From contig JAQGDQ010000398.1 of assembly GCA_030141605.1 (NCBI GenBank), positions 149,415 through 213,414 on the forward strand: 64,000 nt of DNA. Direction: 5' to 3'. Below are positions 1 to 10,489 of the stretch, in pieces. The notes below the pieces were generated by a model. The model did not search any database. It worked only from the letters and a program-made list of their open reading frames with translations, and was not told where the DNA came from. Source of the DNA: Tubiluchus corallicola. Its lineage: Eukaryota; Priapulida; Priapulimorpha; Priapulimorphida; Tubiluchidae. Each line of letters opens with the position of its first letter. Within the stretch, counting starts at the first letter, position 1. The translations under genes were made by a program, and so were the position numbers.

Positions 1-68
1 ATGCCGTGTTAGCTATAGTCTAGCATTGCAAGTGTTTTCAGGTTAACTGAATGTCGTTTCCTTTGCAG

Positions 69-161
69 TGGTTTGCTAGTGGGTTATCTAACACTGAAAG
101 AGATGAGCAAAAATAATGGGAAGATTTTCTGGCCGATGTATTACTTTCATAGATTCTGGAG
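69..161 (+). CDS. NRF-6-like gene, internal exon (first in window)
   Basis: The acceptor is TTTGCAG at 62-68 and the donor GTAAAA begins at 162. The exon starts with the third base of a codon and then encodes GLLVGYLTLKEM and YYFHRFWR, a conserved loop of the acyltransferase-3 family. It ends in AG, completed to Arg by the next exon. Confidence 0.88.
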
Positions 162-3100
162 GTAAAATTATTAGGCTTATTTTGAATTCTAGACTCCTTT
201 TGTAGTACGTTAAGTATTTTACCTGACGTATCTGTAAAGAAATTCTGAACATTGTGTTCTCTTTGTGTGCGTAGTCATTTATTTGTATTATTTTTATATT
301 AAATCTTTCTTTTTCCACACTTGCACCAGTTTTACGCTCATGAAATTATGTATATGGTGACATATTTTGCGTTTGCCATTTTTTCGATTTTACTAGCCAC
401 GTGTAATAGAATTTACATCATAGCAGTACGTTTTCTAGAGTTTCGGCTTTGTGTAATATGCATTTGGAAATCTGAACGATCATATTTGTGTAACATGGCT
501 AAGTAAATATTACTGTAATGATTTTACATTTTAGGTTGACACCAGTGTATATGCTGCTTCTAATGGTTGATGTATGCTTGATACGTTATGTGGCTAATGG
601 CCCCATGTGGCCTAAGAATGGTTTTGAAAAAGACTTCTGTGTTACAACATGGTGGACTAACCTTCTTTATATCAACAATCTTTATAAATATGATGAAATG
701 GTATGCCTTTTAAGTTATTCTGTATAGTAGCTATGTTTGTACATCTTTGGCATTTCATTTTAAGTTAGGTAAATGATCGTATGTTGGAGTTGTGGAAAGT
801 GTTAAACAAGTACAGTGGCTATGTTTGTACATCTTTGGCATTTCATTTTAAGTTAGGTAAATGATCATATGTCAGAGTTGTGGAAAGTGTTAAACAAGTA
901 CAGTGGCTATGTTTGTACGTCTTTTGGCGTTTCATTTTAAGTTAGGTAAATGATCGTATGTCGGAGTTATGGAAAGTGTTAAACAAGTACAGTGGCTATG
1001 TTTGTACATCTTTGGCATTTCATTGTAAGTTAGGTAAATGATCGTATGTCGGAGTTATGGAAAGTGTTAAACAAGTACAGTGGCTATGTTTGTACATCTT
1101 TGGCATTTCATTTTAAGTTAGGTAAATGATCGTATGTCAGAGTTATGGAAAGTGTTAAACAAGTACAGTGGCTATGTTTGTATGTCTTTGGCTTTTCATT
1201 TTAAGTTAGGTAAATGATCGTATTTCGGAGTTGTGGAAAGTGTTAAACAAGTACAGTGGCTATGTTTGTATGTCTTTGGCTTTTCATTTTAAGTTAGGTA
1301 AATGATCGCATGTCAGAGTTGTGGAAAGTGTTAAACAAGTACAGTGGCTATGTTTGTACATCTTTGGCATTTCATTTTAAGTTAGGTAAATGATCGTATG
1401 TCGGAGTTGTGGAAAGTGTTAAACAAGTACAGTGGCTATGTTTGTACATCTTTGACTTTTCATTTTAAGTTAGGTAAATGATCGTATGTCAGAGTTGTGG
1501 AAAGTGTTAAACAAGTACAGTGGCTATGTTTGTACATCTTTGGCATTTCATTGTAAGTTAGGTAAATGATCGTATGTCAGAGTTGTGGAAAGTGTTAAAC
1601 AAGTACAGTGGCTATGTTTGTACATCTTTGGCATTTCATTTTAAGTTAGGTAAATGATCGTATGTCGGAGTTGTGGAAAGTGTTAAACAAGTACAGTGGC
1701 TATGTTTGTACATCTTTGACTTTTCATTTTAAGTTAGGTAAATGATCATATGTCGGAGTTGTGGAAAGTGTTAAACAAGTACAGTGGCTATGTTTGTATG
1801 TCTTTGGCTTTTCATTTTAAGTTAGGTAAATGATCGTATGTCAGAGTTGTGGAAAGTGTTAAACAAGTACAGTGGCTATGTTTGTACATCTTTGGCATTT
1901 CATTTTAAGTTAGGTAAATGATCATATGTCGGAGTTGTGGAAAGTGTTAAACAAGTACAGTGGCTATGTTTGTACATCTTTGGCATTTCATTTTAAGTTA
2001 GGTAAATGATCATATGTCAGAGTTGTGGAAAGTATTAAACAAGTACAGTGGCTATGTTTGTACATCTTTGGCATTTCATTTTAAGTTAGGTAAATGATCG
2101 TATGTCAGACTTGTGGAAAGTGTTAAACAAGTACAGTGGCTATGTTTGTACATCTTTGGCATTTCATTTTAATGACCTGCTACCTAGTTTTAGTTAAGAT
2201 GCTACTTAAATAATTTTAAAAAGCAACACGCCACAAAATACGTGTCAGTGTGGATGTGGGTAAAACAAAGAATATTATGTAGTGCTAAATGTGGGCCTAA
2301 CTGTTGTTTAATGGAGTTTTGAACTTGCATCATAATTGTGCGTGCCTTGTTTAAATTTGGAGAGAATGATATACTAGCCGGCGAAAGTACATGCATGTTA
2401 ATTAGTAAAACAAAGTCGAATTAAATGTTTCAGAACTGGGCTAAAGTTTACAATTCCCCGCACACAAGAAATTAGTTCGTGAAATGAATTAGGGTTAGGG
2501 TTAGATTTAGGTTAGGGATAGAGTTAGGGTATTTAAATTGTGTGAGGAATTGTGAACTCCTTTTCAAAAGAAGCATTCTACATAGGAGAATAAAATAATG
2601 ACAAAGTCATCATGCTTAATTCTCAGTAATTTCATGATTTTGAATTAATGAGTAATTGAAAAAAACAGACATGTAACATTAATTTTTCATTAGATACTGC
2701 AATTTTGTTCAGCTGTTGTAGCATATTAGAGTTGAGCTCAAGTGAAACATAATCATTGTCATTATTGTATTGCAGTGTATGGGATGGAGTTGGTATCTTT
2801 CAAATGACATGCAGTTTTTCATCCTCAGTCCACTTGTACTAGTGCCGTTATACAAGTAAGTACAAGACAATATTACAAATGCTTTAAAGGCTGTTGTGTG
2901 CTTGCTTTTGTTGTTATGACAAAACTCAGACAGCTATGACAGCTGCAGAGATTTGCTAAATGCCACCATGCTATAAAAGGCTACAATAATTAACAACAAA
3001 CAACAGAAGCTACAAAACAACATACTGTTTCAATGGAAGCTGCTAGGTTTAACAGATAAACATAAGAGCCTACTGTACATAAAAAATAACGTGCAGAAGC

Positions 3101-6100
3101 CACTACATTTAACAGCATACAATATCCAACGACAAAACCTGGCTGGTGCAACAACAAGCTACAGATGCTACAAGGTGCAAAAAATAAACAACAGTGGCTA
3201 TAATACTTAAAGACAAACCATATGCATTGTTATGAGAATCCACAGACTTTGATTTCATTTAAAATCACAAAAAATTAAAATCTTACTTTTAATTTATTGT
3301 TATAAATGGGATTTTTTGCTGATTAAAACACTTCAATTTGTGATCCTTTATTAGAACAGTACTGCTATTAAAAACATAAAAAAGATCTTTCACTCTCAAA
3401 ATTCAAATTCAGAAATTATATTTAAAATCAATGAATGTGAGCAGTGTTAATTGTATAGCAGTAGTAACTAGGCACTGTCCTTGATGGTTTCTCAGAAGAC
3501 TTTTTTCACAGAAAAAACATTACCCAGAAAAAATGCGTCAGAAAATATTTTTCTTAGAAAGCACATTTCGCACATTTCACAAAAAAAGTATTTCCCAGAA
3601 ACATTTTTTAACAGAAAAAGTGCAATTGCATTTTTAGTTGCAAAATCTGCTATTTTAGTAGGCTAATTAATAAACAATTTAGAAAATAAAAGCTCCGAGC
3701 CTTATGTTGCAATCTAAATTTGCCCAATAAATTATGCTCCTTCACAAGATTTTGTACCTTTTCTTTTATGGCAGGACTGGATCCTAGTTCATTTTTAAAA
3801 TAATTGTCTAACTGTGCTTTAAAAAAGGATTTGTTACATTTTCTGTGAATTTTATTTTCTGGGAAATGATGGTTCTGAGAAAAAATTTCTATGAAATTGC
3901 TATTCTGGGATAAATATTTTCTGGGAAGTAAATTTTTCTGGCAAAAAACTTTTCTACGAAGTTTTTTGTTGGGGGAAAAATTTTCTGGCAAAAGTCTTTT
4001 CTGGGAAAAAGCCCCTCTGGGAAACGAGTCTACCCCGTCCTTGTCACTGTGAGACTTGACTATCCAATTCATTCTTTTGACCAGGCCATTGTTCAATCAT
4101 ACATCAAAACCACTAAATTCACTTAGTTATTAAATGTCTTTTAAATTAGGTATTGTATATGTTTGTCACGCGATTATTGCCAAATTCTTTAGCAGTAGAT
4201 TAGTAACGTAAATAAACATTGTGTATGAACTGCGCATGACAGTTACTAAGCAGTCATTTGCACGGCAGTCACACGCATACGTTAGTGATGCTGCACGGTG
4301 GTGTGCGTCTACTGTTGAAATCAGGATTTGGGATTATTGGCATCTATTTTGTTTTCATACTGTAAGAATTATTACCAAAATGGTAGTTAATCGCGAAACT
4401 TTTCGTATTCGCAAAAGAGCTTATTATGTGCACAGATTTAAAGGATTCGCATCAGTAATGAGTCCTGAATTTAGTATGCTGCAGAGCGGTGTTCAGTACT
4501 CTCAGTACCACGCAGGTTCAGTACTCTCAGTACTACGCAGGTTCAGTACTCTCAGTACTATGCAGCTTCAGTAATCTTGAGTACTATGCAGGCTCAGTAC
4601 TCTCAGTACTACTCAGGTTCAGTACTCTTGAGTACTACACAGGTTCAGTACTCTCAGTACTATTCAGATTCAGTACTCTGTGTACTACGCAGGTTCAGTA
4701 CTCTCAGTACTGATCAGGTTCAGTACTCTCTGTACTACGCAGGTTCAGTACGCTCAGTACTGATCAGGTTCAGTTCTCTTGAGTACTACACAGGTTCAGT
4801 ACTCTCAGTACTACTCAGGTTCAGTACTCTCAGTACCACACAGGTTTAGTACTCTCAGTACCACACAGGTTTAGTACTCTCAGTACCACAGATGAACCTC
4901 CATAAGAGATTTTCCAGAATTATTAACCTAGTCAAGTGTTGACTGCCTTTGGTTGCTAAGCACACACTAATAAAACTTACCTATTAATTTTGCTGTGATT
5001 ATTTCTATTTTCAGATCAGCTGTAGCTGGACTTGTTATTATAATGGTGCTGATGCTGGGATGTTGCCTTTCTGCCGGTCTTACAACATCATTACTGAGTC
5101 TGCCGTCGAATCTTGCTGGGTAAGTGATGTACGGTACAGGCAGGTCTAGAACTTCTTCTGCTCATGCATGCAGGTGTGGAAAGTTTGCATCATGAGTACA
5201 CACATGCGGCAAGTTTGTTGATAACTTTATGCCATCTTTCATATCTCGGTTGAAATGGAATGCACACCTTTTATGTCAAAGATGATTGTATTTACATCAT
5301 TTCAGTGCTGATTTTCTAGAGTAATCAGTATATAAGTGTACAGAAATTTTGAAAGTGTGCTTTGTATCAATGATAACACTGAACAGTGAGCATTATTAAC
5401 AGGGTGCATAGGATTATGGATATGTATAAAATAAATAAAATAGCTTATTTTATGGATTTTTGAAATTTTATTTTATTGATATCAATAAAATAAAAAATAG
5501 ACTATATCTGGAACGAGATGCCCAGGGGGAAAACAATTAAACAGTAAAAACAGGAAGCTTGAAACGTGTTTTTAAACACACAGGACTTAGTTTTAATTTT
5601 ATCGGTTTCATATCACTTCAAATTTAATCAAATTTTACGAGACAATGGCAAGGTCTCTCTCAGTTATTTTCAGACCGAACTCCAGCTTATGCTTTGGTTG
5701 AAACTTTGCCATCTTGATAACAAAAAGACAATGAGAAAAAAAAACAATGTAAAATAGCAAATCCGGAAATGCGCTTTTGTTGGTTTGTTTTCTTTCTCTT
5801 TCGCTCCTTCTAACGTTCGTTTTCAGTGTTGCCAATGCTTACAACTCGTTACTTTGTACAAAAAAATCACAAAAAAAAAATATATTTTTTATTTTATGCA
5901 TTTCTTATTTTATGGATTTTTCAAATTTTATTTTATGGATTTTTGGTCTTATTTTATGAATATCCATAATCTTATGCAGCCTGATTATTAACCACTGTAA
6001 CTGAAGTAGTTAACAGTGCACTCTAACCTTCGTTAAAAGTGAAAATCCTACTGCAGTGGTTGACAATGCTCCCTGTTCACTGGTCAAGTTTAGCAAACAA

Positions 6101-9100
6101 AGGCAGATTAACCATTAGGCTATTTAGTATACAACCTTTTAAGATCATTTTTAACAGGATCACAAAATTATTAATCATAACTGAACTTGCTAAAGACAAG
6201 TATATTAAAACCCTGCATATATATTTTTTTCTTTTTCTATTGTGAAAATATCAGTTTTGCTATTGCAACTTTAAAGTGTTTTTTTACTTTTAGATAATTA
6301 ATTGTTTTTCAGTGGCAATGTTATGGACCCTAATGCATTTATGCAGATGTTTGATTGGGTGTACATAAAACCATGGAGTCGTTCGTCACCTTATTTAGTT
6401 GGCCTGCTGGTTGGGTACTTGCTGTTTAAAACCAATTGTCGGATTCGATTAAAAACGGTCAGTAATTCAGCTAAAGCTTCGGGGATGTGATTAACGCCTC
6501 TTGATCAAGCATAACATTGTAGACACGGGAGGATGTGTGCCCTTTCTTATATTGCAAAAAAGGCTGACAAACACAATTTTAATGAAGAATGCTCACCAGT
6601 TTTCAGATAATTTTTACCCTCTCAAGGGGGTTATTTTTTCATCGCCATTTGTGTGTTTTGACAATTCTTGGCAGTTAGTTTGCTGACTCACTTGAGACTA
6701 AAACTTTGCCTGCAAAAGTTACATTAAAATTTACAATTGTTTTGTGCGTACCTACGAGCTTGGTTGATGCACAGTACCACTTGCATACAATTTTGTCAAA
6801 AGAACTAAACCGTTAGCTTAATTTGAACACTTCTTACATAGTAAAAGTCTTCTGAAAGTCAGTTTTACATTTACCTGTTGGTTTCGGTTTAACGTGTTCT
6901 GCTGACAACTAAATTCTCATCTTGAAACTGCAGATTGCATATTTTTATTGTACTTATGATTGATTTTGCTTAGGAAGAAGGAAAAATGAACTAGGTAACG
7001 TTCTAGTTAGCTGTCAAAACTGTTGCTGTTACAATAGCATGGGCTGCGAGGCGTTGTCAAGTCTAAACAAATGCGTTGTCTGGTACACTTAACCATTGAC
7101 TTTTTCACGATCAATTCTATCATCAATCACTGGAACTCCGAAAAAGTTTATTCAGAGCATCATAAAACTCATCTAATTAATTCTGTTTCTGTGTGTAAAA
7201 TGTTGCAAAAATACCAAGAAAGTGACAACATATTCTCTACATTAATGGTTTTAGTGGCTTTCATTCTGTTCCTGCAAATGTTGTTTGCCCCATTGTTGCT
7301 GTGAATTTTTGTATTACTTTGTAGGTGACAGTTATTGTGGGATGGATACTCGCTGCATTCATCAATCTGTCTATACTTTATGCATTCTATGGCACCTACG
7401 ATTCAGATAAAGCTTGGAGTGACTCGCTAAATGGTTTTTACGCTGGCGTTTCTAGAATGGGCTGGAGCATTGGAGTAGCTTGGGTCATCTTTGCTTGTGT
7501 CACTGGATATGGGGGTATTTTTAACTGCTCTGCTTTGCTTTCAATTGTCGAGACTTGTATGACCGCATGACATATTGAAAAAGTGAAACTTTAATGTTCC
7601 AACTCTGATCCTAACGCCAACCTAAATCTAAACTGACTGTTGTAGCACCCCTGGTGGAATGTGTACACTGCTGTGACAGACAAATTTGCACAGGGCTCCT
7701 CGTTGATAAATTTTGAAAATTGTGATTATTAAGTTACTTATTTTGTGTTCTTCAGGTTTTGTGAACACTATTTTGTCTTGGGGCGCTTTGATACCTCTGA
7801 GTCGTCTAACATACTGTGCGTATCTTATTCATCCTATGATAATGTTCGCATTCTACTTCAGTCGCCGACAGATGATGCATTGGTCTTCACATATGGAACT
7901 GGTAAGTTTGCTTCTTTCGTTGGTCTGTATTTTTTTCTACAAGGCTGACCACTTTAAACACGTCAGAATCATTTCACCCACTTTGTCCAAGTATTACACG
8001 ACTTGACGAAAACTCAGTTTTCATTTCTAGTAATGGAATATTTAGTTGCTCTTTATTTATTGGTAATGTTTTTATACAATCGCCTAAACAGGGTTCGTGG
8101 CCACTCAAGTTAAGAGGCAGGAAAGCGGCAATGTAGATACAGATCCACAAAGAAATCTTATAACAAATTTGTTAGTGATAGGAGGTCACTGTTTACCTTT
8201 TTTCTGAAAGGAAGTAAGGTAGTAGCCAATAATAAAGCAATTTGTGATAAAGAATTCCACAAATAACAGTCACTAGTAAAAATTGCATTAGACAAATGTC
8301 CTCCATCCAGCAATGTTCAGAGAAAATGTGCAGGGCAAATAGATGAGAAGCAGCAGCAAAATCAGTGCTACAGCTAAACGGTTGATGTTTGGGGAGAGAG
8401 AATACTGAAACATTTATTTATGAAAATATAACTAAAGAAGGTAGACTTCAAGAGAAAGTAGCTTCAGTTTTTCAATGAGGAAGAAATTGCAAGTTTGACT
8501 CCAAGAAGGACTCAGTCAGATTGATAACATCTGTAAGTAACTTTTTCAATCTAAAATTGGATCACAAATCATGGCCAAACGAGCAAATAAGTGAAACACC
8601 AATACAGCGGGTGGCACAGAAAAGATGTGCCGAAGTTTGACAGTAAGATTAGAAGGAGGTTGCCTACAAAGTTGAAATTTTACAGTCTGGTAATGCAATA
8701 CATTAATTTTCGTTTGTGAAAATCAATCATAGCTTTACTGGTTTTTAAGTTATGGCTAAAAAGCTTTTGTACATTAAAAATTTTGTACGGCAGCAAAACA
8801 ATAAAGAAATCATCCAGTTTACATCATGGTCTTAACCGTAAAAGATAAAGCACTGGTAAAGATTTGTTATTAGGGAAAAAATGGTAACTGATCCTCTGGA
8901 CTATTTTATCTGGAGTGTAGTTTGATGTAGAGGAAATGAAGGCAAAAATTGTTGAGTGTTAAAGAAGTGAGAAGCTGTGTCAGCTGTTGGAAGAGACGCC
9001 TTCGTCTAGTTTGTAGTGACAGTGATGGACGCATAGAGCACTTGCAGTAAATTTTAACAATAGTGATATACAAAATACTATTCGGCATTTATTTTTCTGT

Positions 9101-10343
9101 CTTGCTGATGTAAAACTTCTATATCTTTGAAAGAATATAGCAGGGATGAGAATTTTCCGCGGATACGCAGTATTCCGAGTTTTTGGAAGACCAGTAGTGC
9201 CATTTTTCTGAATCGCGTAAATTCGTTGAGAAAATTTTTTAAGACCCAGTACATTATTTCACAAGCTGGCCGCTTGTTGGCAGGCCGTCACTTTGTTTAC
9301 ATCACGTACATCAGTGTAACCACGTGTGGATCTCTATGTATAAAAATATAGAATCAATTGTGCGCAGTTATTTGAGTCAATTGCAGACAGTTTTTCTATA
9401 CTTTTGCATAATAGTTGTCAGTACTTGAGCGTTGTTGAGACAATTAGGTATCATGTATCCTTGATAGTTGGATATTTTGAATTATGCACGAAACAAGGTA
9501 ACTGGTATTTTAAGTCCACTTAGAGGTTCTCTATGGCCTACGCGGCCCCCAAACCCCCGACCTGTTTCAGAGTTTTTTTGCAATTTGTTATTCTCATCCC
9601 TGATATAGGGGAATGATCAAAAAAAGTTTCACGTTTAATACATAATCATATGCAGCATAAATGTGGTAGTTTTCAAGTGATTTCGTTTTTCAATCTTGTA
9701 ATGTTGTAATCAAAACTTCAGCACTACTTTTGTACCAGCTTATGTAAAGGAGGCATTATTTAACAGTGATGACAAGACAAGGATAAAAAGGCTTATTTGT
9801 CTTTTTGCATTGATCACAACTAGCAAATCCCACTTTTACGATCACTGACGATGTTCCTACAAAGTTATAATACACGTCTAGTCAAGTAATGCAGATCATG
9901 TTTTAACAGATCATTTTTTTATCATGCGCGAGCAGAAAAATGTTATGTAATAAAAGTTATCCTTGGTGCCTTGCTTGACAGAGTCACATGACTGTTTTTC
10001 AGGTACCCATGTTTTTATTTGACAGAGTCACATGACTGTTTTTCAGGAACCAATGTTCTTATTTGACAGAGTCACATGACTGTTTCTATGTTCTTGCGTG
10101 ACGGAATCACGTGACTGTTTTTAAGGTGATGTTCTTGCTTGATAGAGTCACATGAATGTTTTTCAGGTGATGTTCTACTTGGGATTTATGGTGTTGTCCT
10201 ACATGACAGCATTTGTGGCATCACTGGCGCTAGAATCACCTCCCATGGCTCTGGAGAAGATCATATTTTCGAGACAACTTGGCAAGCGACGTCAGGAAGA
10301 TGCGACTGTACAAAGTAGTGAAACCGCTACAGTCTCCGCTTGA
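69..10343 (+). CDS. NRF-6-like acyltransferase-3 family membrane protein, C-terminal part, 8 exons
   Basis: Eight exons joined by GT-AG introns give one open frame of 366 codons plus stop: 69-161, 535-700, 2776-2855, 5015-5119, 6313-6457, 7325-7514, 7756-7901 and 10167-10343. The phases agree at every junction. The product is a multi-pass membrane protein resembling 'nose resistant to fluoxetine' (NRF-6) proteins of nematodes, insects and other invertebrates, which carry an acyltransferase-3 domain. Recognisable blocks are GLLVGYLTLKEM and FYFHRFWR-like YYFHRFWR (exon 1), GPMWP and WWTNLLYINN (exon 2), CMGWSWYLSNDMQFF (exon 3), KPWSRSSPYLVGLLVGYLL (exon 5) and LSRLTYCAYLIHPM (exon 7). The 5' end, including the usual N-terminal NRF domain, lies outside the window. 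Family membership is firm; the acyl donor and substrate are unknown. In C. elegans relatives act in intestinal lipid handling and drug response. No damage is visible. Confidence 0.9.
535..700 (+). CDS. NRF-6-like gene, exon 2 in window
   Basis: The acceptor TTTTAG ends at 534 and the donor GTATGC begins at 701. The exon encodes LTPVYMLLLMVDVCLI, a membrane segment, then GPMWPKNGFEKD and WWTNLLYINNLY, both typical of NRF-6-like proteins. Confidence 0.9.
727..2173. repeat. ~87-bp minisatellite in intron 2 of the NRF-6-like gene, about 16.6 copies
   Basis: Tandem copies have a period near 87 bp, measured from GGCTATGTTTGTAC at 816 back to the first copy at 729. Each contains AAGTGTTAAACAAGTACAG and TAAGTTAGGTAAATGATC. 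Copies differ at a few recurring sites (ACATC/ATGTC, GGCATTT/GGCTTTT, CGGAG/CAGAG). The variants are interspersed rather than blocked. The array fills most of the intron after the donor at 701. Confidence 0.95.
2487..2531 (+). repeat. Short interstitial telomere-like tract (TTAGGG variants)
   Basis: GGGTTAGGGTTAG is followed by diverged TTAGG-type units over about 45 bp inside intron 3. It is too short and imperfect to be a telomere; it may be chance or an old repair scar. Confidence 0.5.
2776..2855 (+). CDS. NRF-6-like gene, exon 3 in window
   Basis: The acceptor ATTGCAG ends at 2775 and the donor is GTAAGT at 2856. It encodes CMGWSWYLSNDMQFFILSPL, the family block with a Trp-rich turn followed by a membrane helix. 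The exon is too short to stand out as an ORF. Confidence 0.9.
3481..4040. repeat. Inverted-arm element: two opposed arrays of degenerate 15-16-bp units
   Basis: From about 3485 to 3640 the plus strand repeats a loose unit of the form TTTCCCAGAA (CTCAGAA, CACAGAA, CCCAGAA, TTAGAA, AACAGAA). From about 3838 to 4030 the complementary form TTTTCTGGGAA recurs with a similar spacing. The two arms flank an unrelated core at 3650-3830. Such arms can pair only loosely. The long minus-strand ORF here (3650-4096) is a by-product of the repeat and has no recognised domain. A larger element with the same plan lies at 35475-37375. Confidence 0.7.
4487..4890. repeat. 25-bp minisatellite rich in AGTACT palindromes, about 16 copies
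   Basis: The unit is CAGTACTCTCAGTACTAC plus CAGGTT, with a period of about 25 bp. Each unit holds two AGTACT palindromes separated by a few bases, so each can fold on itself. It lies in intron 3. ORFs predicted across it only read through the repeat. Confidence 0.92.
5015..5119 (+). CDS. NRF-6-like gene, exon 4 in window
   Basis: The acceptor TTTTCAG ends at 5014 and the donor is GTAAGT at 5120. The 105-bp exon encodes one hydrophobic helix, AVAGLVIIMVLMLGCC, and a short loop ending SNLAG. Confidence 0.88.
5400..5983. mobile_element. Non-autonomous hAT-type transposon (MITE) with 8-bp target duplication
   Basis: The left end starts CAGGGTGCATAGGATTATGG at 5400. The right end is its imperfect complement, finishing ATAATCTTATGCAGCCTG at 5983. 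Inverted termini match over about 35 bp. ATTATTAA is present immediately outside both ends (5392-5399 and 5984-5991), a perfect 8-bp duplication. CAG-starting termini with 8-bp duplications are characteristic of hAT elements. The interior is AT-rich with repeated ATTTTATGGATTTTT and no transposase. It sits in intron 4 of the NRF-6-like gene. Confidence 0.9.
6313..6457 (+). CDS. NRF-6-like gene, exon 5 in window
   Basis: The acceptor TTTTTCAG ends at 6312 and the donor is GTCAGT at 6458. It encodes the conserved IKPWSRSSPYLVGLLVGYLL block, where a re-entrant loop meets a membrane helix. Confidence 0.9.
7325..7514 (+). CDS. NRF-6-like gene, exon 6 in window
   Basis: The acceptor TTTGTAG ends at 7324 and the donor is GTATTT at 7515. 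It encodes VGWILAAFINLSILYAF, then YAGVSRMGWSIGVAWVIFAC and a glycine-rich turn that continues in the next exon. Confidence 0.9.
7756..7901 (+). CDS. NRF-6-like gene, exon 7 in window
   Basis: The acceptor TTCTTCAG ends at 7755 and the donor is GTAAGT at 7902. It encodes GFVNTILSWGALIPLSRLTY and CAYLIHPMIMF, the most recognisable C-terminal signature of this family. Confidence 0.92.
9141..9602. mobile_element. Short transposon/MITE with CAGGGATGAGAAT termini
   Basis: The left end is CAGGGATGAGAATTTTCC at 9141; the right end is ATTCTCATCCCTG ending at 9602, giving a 13-bp perfect inverted terminus. ATATAG lies directly outside both ends (9135-9140 and 9603-9608), a possible 6-bp duplication. 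The interior is not AT-biased like the surroundings and encodes no transposase. The CAGGG start suggests hAT-like, but the duplication length does not fit exactly. It lies in intron 7. Confidence 0.75.
9979..10166 (+). repeat. Tandem repeat built around the terminal exon's 3' splice site
   Basis: Five diverged copies of a 40-50-bp unit contain GAGTCACATGACTGTTTTTC or close variants, several followed by AGGT and by ATGTTCTT-like sequence. The last copy ends with the functional acceptor TTTTTCAG at 10166. Earlier copies near 10000 and 10045 keep an intact TTTTTCAGG. Confidence 0.85.
10167..10343 (+). CDS. NRF-6-like gene, terminal coding exon
   Basis: The acceptor TTTTTCAG ends at 10166. The exon encodes VMFYLGFMVLSYMTAFVASL, the last membrane helix, then ESPPMALEKIIF, a conserved C-terminal motif, and a polar tail ending at TGA 10341-10343. 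The acceptor is the last copy of a local tandem repeat (9979-10166). Confidence 0.9.
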   Translation: MMFYLGFMVLSYMTAFVASLALESPPMALEKIIFSRQLGKRRQEDATVQSSETATVSA

Positions 10344-10408
10344 TGTGTTATTATATTAGAATGCATATTTTATAATTATAGCCAATTTTTTATTCTCAAG
10401 TCTCAATA

Positions 10409-10480
10409 TCATCAAATAAATAAAAAAGGTTTTCACGGCTATTTTTTATTGAAAATGACCATTTTGTATTTATTTGATGA
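10409..10480. terminator. Poly(A) signal inside a 14-bp inverted repeat (NRF-6-like gene 3' end)
   Basis: AATAAA at 10415-10420 lies 72 bp after the stop codon. It is inside TCATCAAATAAATA (10409-10422), whose exact complement TATTTATTTGATGA is at 10467-10480. The hairpin therefore carries a poly(A) hexamer on each strand. Its use as the cleavage signal is inferred. Confidence 0.55.
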
Positions 10481-10489
10481 AAACCTGAG

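Noticed and set aside
727-2173. CRISPR-like appearance of regular repeats
   Set aside because: The whole 87-bp period is repeated; there are no unique spacers. It is a eukaryotic minisatellite.
2487-2531. Chromosome end or telomere
   Set aside because: Only a few imperfect TTAGGG units, inside an intron of a continuing gene.
3650-4096. 148-residue minus-strand ORF as a gene
   Set aside because: Its residues mirror the degenerate TTTTCTGGGAA units (SQKRLLPENFS-like repeats); no domain and no splice context.
4221-4849. Three overlapping ORFs at the AGTACT minisatellite
   Set aside because: They are different frames of the 25-bp repeat (VQYSQYY, RFSTLS).
5566-5991. Small ORFs with hydrophobic residues at 5566-5991
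   Set aside because: They lie within the AT-rich interior of the hAT MITE.
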